Positions 1-5,367 of a DNA stretch of 7,101 bases are shown piece by piece. The translations under genes and the position numbers were made by a program. The first letter of the stretch is position 1. Each line of letters begins with the position of its first letter. Source of the DNA: Bacillota bacterium (lineage in GTDB: Bacteria > Bacillota > Clostridia > Christensenellales > SZUA-584); NCBI GenBank assembly GCA_023415915.1, contig JAEZIZ010000076.1, positions 1 through 7,101 of the forward strand, read 5' to 3'. Below the pieces are notes generated by a model, which saw only the letters and a program-made list of their open reading frames with translations, was not told the DNA's origin and did not search any database.

Positions 1-46
1 TCCATACAGTAAATACTTTCCTTTTTTATCATCCAAGTATTCATGC

Positions 47-51
47 AGAGG
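47..51 (+). promoter_or_regulatory. Ribosome binding site selecting a GTG start
   Basis: AGAGG lies 9 nt before the GTG at 61, while nothing like a Shine-Dalgarno precedes the in-frame ATG at 43. This favours GTG and gives a signal peptide of normal length, with the lipidated Cys at residue 24. Confidence 0.5.
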
Positions 52-60
52 TACAAACGC

Positions 61-1526
61 GTGAGAAACACAAAACTTGCTGCTCTTTGCGCTCTTATTG
101 CATTTGTAATGAGCTTATGCTTTGCGGCCTGTCAGCCGACGCCCGAAACGCCGCCGGTAGCGGGCAAGAACGTCGATCTGGTAAAACAGGTAACAGACGC
201 GAACAAACCGGAAAACAAAGCGAAACTAACGACAAGAAAGCGGTAGCGCAGCAGATAAACAAGCTGGGCGGGCGTCTTAAAATGGCGTTTGAACCTAGCG
301 AGCGCATTACGATAAACGTGGACGCAGAGATAATATCGCGTGGTTACGACAAACTGCCGCTTGTGCGCGTACGCCCTAAGAACTTTTCAACAGAGCAATT
401 TGAAGCGTTCGCAAAGTATCTGACAAAAGGGCAGCCGCTTTACTATATGGACTGGGATTTGGGCACGTACACAAAAGAAGAGATTGAGGCAATACTGCCG
501 AGGATAGAAATGCAGTTGGAGAGCGGGGCGTTGAACAATAAAAATGTTTTGCGGGATATAATCGAAGAGTTGAAACTTGAATATGAGACCGCGATAAGCA
601 AAGCGGACGAAACACTGTACGATGGGAAGCCGTTTCTGGCAACTGAGAACGGCGGAGGTTACAGCTATAATCTTTATTTAAAGTGTTATATGGGCAAGGA
701 CAAAGCGGCATGGCTGACCCTTGACCAGTCGCCAAACGGTACGAGTACGCAGATGTTGTTTGAAAACAGCGATTATAACTGCGGCTACAATACGTACGAG
801 CCATACGAAGGAAAAGACGCGCTTGGCTCCGGTATTACTTACGAAGAAGCGAAAGCAATGGCAGAAGAATTCGTGAGGGCGATGGACGGCGAAACTTCAA
901 ATCTTGAATTGTCCCGTTCCAGTATATGCTGGAATGATTTTAACTACACAAAAGAGACGTCTCCTCAGGGTTATTCATTCGTGTTTTACCGAAGCTACAA
1001 CGGAGTGGAAGCCAAATCCGTATTGGCCCCCGAGGGAACAGGCATTCAGTCCGAATACGGCGAACAGGCCGAGGAAGCAGATTACAGATGGCGGGTATCG
1101 CCTGAAGTCTTCATTGCAAATATAGACCACGAAGGAATAAAAACTGCATTCTGGCAGAATCAAACTGAATACATAGAAACGGTAGCGGAGGATACGCCGC
1201 TATTGGACTTTAACACCGTAAAAGGAATTTTCGAGAACTACTGCAAATATCGTTTCTCGTGGGCGCCTCCTTATGACGGTATGCCAAAGGATATGGGCGT
1301 AACGTTCAACGTAAAACGCATTGAGCTCAACCTAATGGTTATCCCCGAAAAAGACAACCTCGAAAACTATATAACCGTGCCCGTTTGGGATTTTATCGCC
1401 GATCAGGAGTACGAGGAAGGCTTTACAGATCAGGAAGGCAATCCGTTTGAAGGGAATAAAGATATAAGCATACTGACGATAAACGCTGTAAACGGAACTA
1501 TAATAAACCGCGGACAGGGGTATTGA
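61..1526 (+). CDS. DUF6034-type lipoprotein, interrupted by an apparent one-base frameshift
   Basis: Probably a surface-exposed lipoprotein of unknown function. The first part is read from GTG at 61 (AGAGG at 47-51, 9-nt spacing). It encodes a basic N-region, a hydrophobic core and the lipobox FAAC, with the lipidated Cys codon at 130-132, followed by QPTPETPP. That frame stops at 244-246. The body lies in the frame offset by +2, open from 87 to the TGA at 1524-1526; its convincing part starts near NDKKAVAQQINK and ends in NGTIINRGQGY. Restoring one base near the A-rich stretch at 212-219 would join the two into a protein of about 488 residues. The CQPTPE start, the ITINVDAEI and LPLVRVRPKNF stretches and the VPVWDF region near the C-terminus match what I recall of DUF6034 lipoproteins, which have no known function. 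No canonical slippery heptamer for programmed frameshifting is visible. ATG at 43 is an alternative start but lacks a ribosome site. As given, the sequence cannot make the full product. Confidence 0.75.
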
Positions 1527-1595
1527 GCAGTAAGTTTCGAAACGGTCAATCGAAGATTTGTATTAAAGGCTGATACAATCCGGGTATTTAATCCG

Positions 1596-2819
1596 TCAGT
1601 CTATGCCTCTTATCTCGTAAATGCGGTCTTCCGCGCGCTTCTTTATATACGGCGCGCCGCCCTCGGCGTTCTTCGCCTTAAACAGAAAGTTAATTGCGTT
1701 CTTCATGTCGCCCGCCTTGTAGGAAAGCTCGCCTATAATCAGGCAGAGCTGCTGCTCAAGGCTTCCCGTCATGTCCTCGTTCTCGTAAACGTCTATGTAC
1801 GTATCAAGCGCTTTACGCGCGCATTCGTCTTCCATGTCCTTATCGCCGCAGTCGGCGTATATCCATGAAAGCTTGAGTAATAGCTTTGCCGCCACCAGCG
1901 CATGCGTGAAAAAGCAGTAAGGGGCGCACAGCAGCGCAAGGTAATAGCCCGCAAACAGTGAAAACGTGTCCATATCGGCGCCCGTGCGTACGGCAATCTC
2001 CTGTTTCTGCTTTAGAAGCAGCTCTTTGAGGCCGTCGCCTGTCTTGTCAGGCTTGTCGAACGATTCCGCAAGCGCGCTGTAAAGGCACTCGGGGCACGTT
2101 ATGACGTCGTAGTAAAGGGGCTCTATTCCCTTGTAGTGGTTGCGCATATCGCTGTCCGTGTGGTTCAGGGCGAGCTTAGAATTTCTTATCTTGTAAGCCT
2201 TGAATTCGTTCCCGCACAGAGGGCACGCGTAGCTTTTCAGCATCAGGCAGTTTTTATCCTGGCTAGCAAGAGGCAGCTCGTAGCTGCCGTGCCCTTCAGG
2301 AAACAGCGATACTTTCGCATTCACAGCCGCCTGCTGCTTTGCGGGTTCAGGCTTAACGGGTTCAGGCTTTGCGGGCTCAGGTTTTGCTTCCGCCGGCCGC
2401 TCGGCTTCTATTGCCGGTGCATGCGGCGCATGCGCAGCCTCCGCCCAGGGACGGCCGCATATCGCCTCGTAGTCGGCGCTTATGCTGTCAAGGCGCGCCA
2501 GCAGCGCCCTAATAAGCTCGCAGGCCATATCGGGCTCGTTTGCCGCTATCAGCGTTATCGTGTCGCTGTTTACGGGCAGCGCAAAAACATCGGTAAGCGC
2601 CGTTGCCGTAACGGCGCGCCTTTCAGCGAGCTGCGCCGACTCGCCGAAAAAGTCTCCGGGGCCCATGCTCGCTATCATCACCGCGTTTTTTTTGCGGCTG
2701 CTAGTATATATGCCGACTTCGCCCTTGAGTATCACATACGCTTCACCCGCGGCGAACACCGTTCCTCTCTCGTATTTCTTTACATGCGAGAGATCTTTAA
2801 GCAGGCTGATATTTATCAA
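1596..2819 (-). CDS. Cyclic nucleotide-binding domain fused to DUF2225 zinc-ribbon protein
   Basis: A predicted cytoplasmic protein of 407 residues, with no signal peptide. Residues about 1-115 form a CRP-like cyclic nucleotide-binding fold: the phosphate-binding cassette is recognisable as PGDFFGESAQLAERRAV (residues 54-70), keeping the Gly-Glu and Arg-Ala positions that contact the nucleotide in the family. There is no DNA-binding helix-turn-helix after it. Residues about 125-168 are an Ala/Pro/Glu-rich linker with three KPEP units. Residues about 190-405 match DUF2225: CPLC (199-202) and CPECLYSA (242-249) form a likely zinc site, separated by the typical YKGIEPLYYDVITC stretch, followed by helical, TPR-like C-terminal sequence. 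The start is TTG at 2817-2819, supported by AAGAAGGT at 2826-2833. The gene is convergent with the lipoprotein gene on the plus strand (69-nt gap) and is separated from the upstream gene by a terminator, so it is probably transcribed alone. Role unknown; nucleotide-responsive sensing is inferred from the N-terminal domain only. Confidence 0.88.
   Translation of the reverse strand: MINISLLKDLSHVKKYERGTVFAAGEAYVILKGEVGIYTSSRKKNAVMIASMGPGDFFGESAQLAERRAVTATALTDVFALPVNSDTITLIAANEPDMACELIRALLARLDSISADYEAICGRPWAEAAHAPHAPAIEAERPAEAKPEPAKPEPVKPEPAKQQAAVNAKVSLFPEGHGSYELPLASQDKNCLMLKSYACPLCGNEFKAYKIRNSKLALNHTDSDMRNHYKGIEPLYYDVITCPECLYSALAESFDKPDKTGDGLKELLLKQKQEIAVRTGADMDTFSLFAGYYLALLCAPYCFFTHALVAAKLLLKLSWIYADCGDKDMEDECARKALDTYIDVYENEDMTGSLEQQLCLIIGELSYKAGDMKNAINFLFKAKNAEGGAPYIKKRAEDRIYEIRGID
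2337..2381 (-). repeat. Three 15-bp in-frame tandem repeats coding the KPEP linker
   Basis: Three consecutive 15-bp units (2337-2351, 2352-2366, 2367-2381 on the plus strand: ctttgcgggttcagg, cttaacgggttcagg, ctttgcgggctcagg) encode successive KPEPA/V units between the nucleotide-binding domain and DUF2225. In-frame tandem units like these can change in copy number without breaking the gene, so linker length may vary between strains. Confidence 0.8.
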
Positions 2820-2825
2820 ACCAGC

Positions 2826-2833
2826 ACCTTCTT
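2826..2833 (-). promoter_or_regulatory. Ribosome binding site for a TTG start
   Basis: On the minus strand AAGAAGGT lies 6-7 nt before the TTG at 2817-2819. No in-frame ATG is better placed, so TTG is the preferred start of the cyclic nucleotide-binding/DUF2225 protein. Confidence 0.55.
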
Positions 2834-2937
2834 ATATTAAATACTATTCAAACGGATAACCGAGACCCGTTTCCATCATTTACTTGTCTTTATATATTTA
2901 TCGGCATTCGGGAGCGTATGTTTAACAGGTTATTCCG

Positions 2938-2975
2938 AAAAAACAGAAAAGCGGACAGTTTTTCATACTGTCCGC
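2938..2975 (-). terminator. Rho-independent terminator of the 266-residue lipoprotein gene
   Basis: A perfect 9-bp inverted repeat (GCGGACAGT at 2951-2959, ACTGTCCGC at 2967-2975) has a 7-nt loop. On the minus strand it is followed at once by TTTTCTGTTTTTT, a textbook intrinsic terminator about 60 nt after the TAA at 3035. On the plus strand the hairpin is followed, after a few bases, by TTTTT, so it may act weakly both ways, although no plus-strand gene ends nearby. Confidence 0.9.
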
Positions 2976-3018
2976 CGATGTTTTTGATATTGGCCCAGTC
3001 AACTCGCGGCTTTTCAAG

Positions 3019-3032
3019 CGCTTTATAAAGCG
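3019..3032. repeat. 14-bp perfect palindrome after the lipoprotein stop codon
   Basis: CGCTTTATAAAGCG is a perfect palindrome starting 2 bp after the TAA at 3035-3037. It has no loop and no T-tract, so it is not itself a terminator. It could be a protein-binding dyad or chance; the true terminator lies further downstream. Confidence 0.5.
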
Positions 3033-3034
3033 TA

Positions 3035-3835
3035 TTAATACGTTTTGGCTTCGCCGTTTTCGAGCAGCGTTAAGCTGTCGCCCTCGAGTATGAAGTACGC
3101 TTCGTCGTTGACTACAAAGTCCTTGGTAAGCGACGTGTTGCCGAATATCGAAGCGGGCTGAGAGTCCGCCGTCTTTATGCCGAACGCTGCGATGTCCTTG
3201 TCGTTTACGAACGACGTGACCAACATTAAACCGTCCTCGCCGTTGTCCATAAAGTACTGCGAGGCGTAGCCGCCGCCTGTCTTGACGTACTCAAAAAACA
3301 TAATCTCTTTTCCCGTCCCGTCTTTTATAGTGGACTGCACGGAATCCGTCGCCGGGTCGTATTTGCAGGTCATCGTTACGGTACCGTTCTCGGAGTCGCT
3401 GTACGTCAAAGTGTAATCGTTGCCGCTGCCCGTTATTTTTACATCGGTTATGCCCAACATTTCGAGCGCCGTTTCACTTCCCTCTCCGAGGGAAACTACC
3501 GTAAGCGGTATAAGCGTCAAGTCTACCATGCCGACGGTAAACAGCGACATGCCCACCGACATATACAGCTCTTCGTTATCCTCGAGCTTTTTGCTTATGC
3601 GGTCGTAAGCTTCGCCTTTAACCTGTATGTATGCGTTGTATGACGAAGACGGGTCGCTCGGCGCGCCTGCGGGCACAGATACTTCGGGCGCTGTCGATTC
3701 ATTGGACCCCGGCTCCTCGGAAACCGCGGCGGATACGTCCGCGGGCTTATCGCTCGCCTGCGGCTTTACGGTTGCGCATCCTACCAACGAAAAAACAAGC
3801 GCCAGCGCCATTACCAATATTACTGCCTTTTTCAT
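3035..3835 (-). CDS. Lipoprotein of unknown function, 266 residues
   Basis: A predicted secreted, membrane-anchored lipoprotein. The start MKKAVILVMALALVFSLVGC has Lys at positions 2-3, a hydrophobic core and the lipobox LVGC with the lipidated Cys at residue 20. Residues about 22-65 are a Ser/Pro/Glu/Ala-rich low-complexity linker, a common spacer through the cell wall. Residues about 66-266 look like one soluble domain, with a hydrophobic stretch SLFTVGMVDLTLIPLTVVSL followed by Thr/Gly/Asp-rich beta-like sequence (DYTLTYSDSENGTVTMTCKY), ending in ENGEAKTY. I do not recognise the domain. ATG at 3833-3835 is preceded by AAAGGA about 10 nt upstream. It has its own promoter (3891-3919) and terminator (2938-2975), so it is monocistronic. 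The neighbouring tiny lipoprotein ORF shares promoter shape, the Cys-Ala-Thr mature start and a similar C-terminus. Confidence 0.88.
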   Translation of the reverse strand: MKKAVILVMALALVFSLVGCATVKPQASDKPADVSAAVSEEPGSNESTAPEVSVPAGAPSDPSSSYNAYIQVKGEAYDRISKKLEDNEELYMSVGMSLFTVGMVDLTLIPLTVVSLGEGSETALEMLGITDVKITGSGNDYTLTYSDSENGTVTMTCKYDPATDSVQSTIKDGTGKEIMFFEYVKTGGGYASQYFMDNGEDGLMLVTSFVNDKDIAAFGIKTADSQPASIFGNTSLTKDFVVNDEAYFILEGDSLTLLENGEAKTY

Positions 3836-3890
3836 GAATGCATTTTCCTTTCATCGATACAGACTATCCCGAAGTTTTCGAGATATATGC

Positions 3891-3919
3891 ATATTAATAT
3901 GACGCGGCTTAAATGTCAA
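3891..3919 (-). promoter_or_regulatory. Sigma-70/sigma-A type promoter for the 266-residue lipoprotein
   Basis: On the minus strand TTGACA (3919-3914), exactly 17 nt, then TAATAT (3896-3891): a consensus -35 and a near-consensus -10. Transcription would start near 3884, giving a leader of about 48 nt before the ATG at 3835. Confidence 0.82.
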
Positions 3920-3931
3920 TTACGGTACCAA

Positions 3932-3959
3932 AGCTTTAGGATCTGCCCGCCTAAAGGCT
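3932..3959 (-). terminator. Possible weak terminator hairpin after the mini-lipoprotein
   Basis: CTTTAGG (3934-3940) pairs with CCTAAAG (3950-3956) around a 9-nt loop, and the stem extends by two pairs past a one-base bulge. It follows the mini-lipoprotein ORF and precedes the next promoter. On the minus strand only a short T run (GCTTTGG) follows, so termination would be weak; it may be just a hairpin. Confidence 0.35.
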
Positions 3960-3963
3960 CTTT

Positions 3964-4088
3964 TCAATAAGTCTTCTCCCCGCCAATTGTCTCCGCGCTC
4001 TGTGAAGGGGCTTTATCCCCCGCTCCTGTGGCGCATGCTGAGAGCAGGGCAAATAAAAATAAAACAGCAACGCTGCTATTTTCCTCAT
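3964..4088 (-). pseudogene. Tiny lipoprotein ORF split by a one-base frameshift
   Basis: Not a recognised family. ATG at 4086-4088 (GGGAG at 4099-4103, 10-nt spacing) opens MRKIAALLFYFY, a good signal-peptide start. That frame then runs into an unlikely basic tail. Another frame of the same DNA reads FALLSACATGAGDKAPSQSA and on to GGEKTY with TGA at 3964-3966: a clear lipobox LSAC followed by a polar mature segment. Adding one T to the T-runs on the coding strand (plus-strand A-runs at 4055-4059 and 4061-4064) joins them into a 41-residue lipoprotein with a 22-residue mature part, signal peptide MRKIAALLFLFLFALLSAC. A near-consensus promoter lies just upstream, so the unit is probably transcribed. 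It could be a real micro-lipoprotein with a sequencing error, a slippage-controlled gene, or a decayed, internally deleted copy of the adjacent 266-residue lipoprotein, whose mature N-terminus (CAT) and last residues (GEAKTY) it resembles. Confidence 0.55.
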
Positions 4089-4114
4089 GTTTGTCATACT
4101 CCCATACACGAGAA

Positions 4115-4143
4115 ATAATATATGCGTACTGCTTTAATGTCAA
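4115..4143 (-). promoter_or_regulatory. Sigma-70/sigma-A type promoter for the mini-lipoprotein
   Basis: On the minus strand TTGACA (4143-4138), 17 nt, then TATTAT (4120-4115). The start point would be near 4108, about 20 nt before the ATG at 4088. The sequence resembles the promoter of the next lipoprotein: both start TTGACATT and carry GCATATAT and TCTCG near or after the -10. Confidence 0.8.
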
Positions 4144-4146
4144 ACG

Positions 4147-4163
4147 TTAAGGCTCGTCCTTAA
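4147..4163 (-). terminator. Short hairpin between the small conserved gene and the next promoter
   Basis: TTAAGG (4147-4152) and CCTTAA (4158-4163) are perfect 6-bp arms around a 5-nt loop. The hairpin lies just past the frame-corrected stop of the small conserved ORF and 3 bp upstream of the -35 at 4138-4143. Only TTT follows on the minus strand, so it is at best a weak terminator; an operator is another possibility. Confidence 0.3.
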
Positions 4164-4190
4164 AAGAGCGCATTCATAACTTTAGCTTTA

Positions 4191-4436
4191 TTATGTCCTT
4201 GGCCTCGAGCTCTTTTTTTTCTGCTCTTTCGCGTCTTTCATTTGCTGCGCTCCCGTGCCTTTTTGCTGAGGCATGGAATGTATGTCGTGATAGCCGTCTA
4301 TCTGAGCGTCGTCGAGCGGCGGCGTGGGCACCATGCCCGTACATTCCGTCTGGGACCCTATGCTCACCCCTGAATAAAAGTCGTAAGGGTTAACTTCCGG
4401 GTCGTCGGGGCCTTCTTGTTTATTCTTCCTGCGCAT
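4191..4436 (-). CDS. Small conserved-looking protein, 81 residues, with a doubtful C-terminus
   Basis: A small, probably cytoplasmic protein with no signal peptide or membrane segment. It starts MRRKNKQEGPDDPEVNPYDF, then has a distinctive core, SIGSQTECTGMVPTPPLDDA (residues about 26-45), and a Gln/Lys-rich tail. The ECTGMVPTPP core resembles short unnamed proteins I recall from clostridial genomes; that is memory, not a search. ATG at 4434-4436 follows a strong AAAGGAGG site at 9-nt spacing. It lies 85 nt after the methyltransferase stop, with no clear promoter between, so it is probably the last gene of that operon. The A8 run on the coding strand (4213-4220) precedes the ending SSRPRT; one extra A would give ELEAKDIIKLKL with a stop at 4174-4176 (87 residues), which looks more natural. 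The true end may therefore be 4174. Confidence 0.7.
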   Translation of the reverse strand: MRRKNKQEGPDDPEVNPYDFYSGVSIGSQTECTGMVPTPPLDDAQIDGYHDIHSMPQQKGTGAQQMKDAKEQKKKSSRPRT

Positions 4437-4440
4437 CTTT

Positions 4441-4460
4441 CATACCCTCCTTTCGGTATG
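4441..4460 (-). promoter_or_regulatory. Inverted repeat enclosing the Shine-Dalgarno of the small conserved gene
   Basis: CATACC (4460-4455 read on the minus strand) and GGTATG (4446-4441) are perfect 6-bp arms around the 8-nt loop GAAAGGAG. The AAAGGAGG ribosome site sits in the loop and the first base of the 3' arm, so folding could partly occlude or display it. A translational control role is inference only. Confidence 0.4.
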
Positions 4461-4521
4461 AAAGTAGTTTTCCCTTTGAAACCGCACGTATACCGCCGCG
4501 AGTCAAAAGCGTTTCGTGTTT

Positions 4522-5355
4522 TCAGGCTTGCGCCACGGCGCATATGGTTTTCGACGTTTCGCTGCATTGCGCGCCCGCTATGTCACCGTAAAGGCTTACG
4601 CGCTTAAACCCCGCGCTTATAAGGTCGTCCGTCAGCTCTTCGCCGGTAAACGCGTGGTTCCATATGTTGAAGCGGCGCACCCTTTTCTCTTCCACAACGA
4701 CATACCGCTCGCAGTACGTACGGCATTCGTCGTACCTTAAAAAGGAATACAGGCAGGCATACGGCCGCTCGCTCCAGAAGCCGCCGTCCTCAAACGTCCA
4801 TTTAGTGCTCTCCGGCCAATCGCTGTACTGCGCCTGCGAGCAGACGTCCAGTATAAACAGCCCGCCTGGAACAAGCGCGCGGCGCACGCTGTTAAGCAGC
4901 GCTTTTCTGTCGACGGGATTCAGCACCCCGAAGTCGCAGTATATTAGCGTCGCAACGTCGTACTCCCCGCAAAAGTCCATATCCAGATAGCTCTTAAGCC
5001 GGTAGTCGATACAAAGTCCTTTCTCCGCGGCGCTTTTGCGCGCATACGCAATTGAGCGCGGCGAAAAGTCTACCCCCGTTATGCAAAAGCTCTTTTTTGC
5101 GAACAGCTCCGCGTATATACCGGGGCCGCAGCCTAAATCCAGCAGCCTCGTGCGTTTGACTGGGTCGGCGGTTTTTGCAATCCAGTCCGCCGAACGCCGC
5201 ACGAAACCGATGTTCCTTGTAGCCGGGTCGCTGTTCTCATCAAGGTGCGCCTCAAGCATGCCCTTAGATATGTGTTCGTCGTTCCAGAACTTCTCTTCTC
5301 CCGGCTCGTAGACACCCGGCCGCGAGCTTAGAAAACTCAGTAATTCCCCGTACAA
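4522..5355 (-). CDS. Class I SAM-dependent methyltransferase
   Basis: A predicted cytoplasmic methyltransferase of 277 residues transferring a methyl group from S-adenosylmethionine to an unknown acceptor. The SAM-binding motif I is LLDLGCGPGIY (71-81). The acidic residue ending strand 2 is Asp96 in ITGVDFSPRS, which would bind the ribose. LIYCDFGVL (137-145) corresponds to the motif around strand 4, and ALVPGGLFILDV (160-171) to the post-motif region. The C-terminal part (about 175-260) carries an aromatic-rich insertion, EDGGFWSERPYACLYSFLRY, probably for substrate binding. The start is TTG at 5353-5355, behind AGGGAGG (5361-5367), 5 nt away. That ribosome site overlaps the TAG of the upstream acetyltransferase (gap 10 nt), indicating one operon and probable translational coupling. 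The substrate (small molecule or macromolecule) cannot be told from the sequence. Confidence 0.9.
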   Translation of the reverse strand: MYGELLSFLSSRPGVYEPGEEKFWNDEHISKGMLEAHLDENSDPATRNIGFVRRSADWIAKTADPVKRTRLLDLGCGPGIYAELFAKKSFCITGVDFSPRSIAYARKSAAEKGLCIDYRLKSYLDMDFCGEYDVATLIYCDFGVLNPVDRKALLNSVRRALVPGGLFILDVCSQAQYSDWPESTKWTFEDGGFWSERPYACLYSFLRYDECRTYCERYVVVEEKRVRRFNIWNHAFTGEELTDDLISAGFKRVSLYGDIAGAQCSETSKTICAVAQA

Positions 5356-5360
5356 AACTT

Positions 5361-5367
5361 CCTCCCT
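5361..5367 (-). promoter_or_regulatory. Ribosome binding site overlapping the upstream stop codon
   Basis: AGGGAGG overlaps the TAG (5366-5368) that ends the acetyltransferase gene and lies 5 nt before the TTG at 5353-5355. This placement both supports the TTG start of the methyltransferase and suggests translational coupling. Confidence 0.6.

Noticed and set aside
1527..1595. Possible terminator between the convergent genes
   Set aside because: Only a 5-bp arm pair (TTCGA/TCGAA) with a 9-nt loop and no T-tract; not enough to call.
2136..2840. Long plus-strand ORF opposite the cyclic nucleotide-binding/DUF2225 gene
   Set aside because: It is antisense to a well-supported gene, has Arg/Val/Tyr-rich shadow-frame composition, and has no recognisable domain or ribosome site.
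2834..2935. Promoter of the cyclic nucleotide-binding/DUF2225 gene
   Set aside because: Several A/T-rich -10-like sequences exist, but none has a -35 at 16-18 nt; the promoter must be here but cannot be placed.
3832..3843. Three-codon minicistron ATG-CAT-TCA-TGA overlapping the lipoprotein start
   Set aside because: The ribosome site is only about 3 nt from its ATG, and such short overlaps arise by chance.
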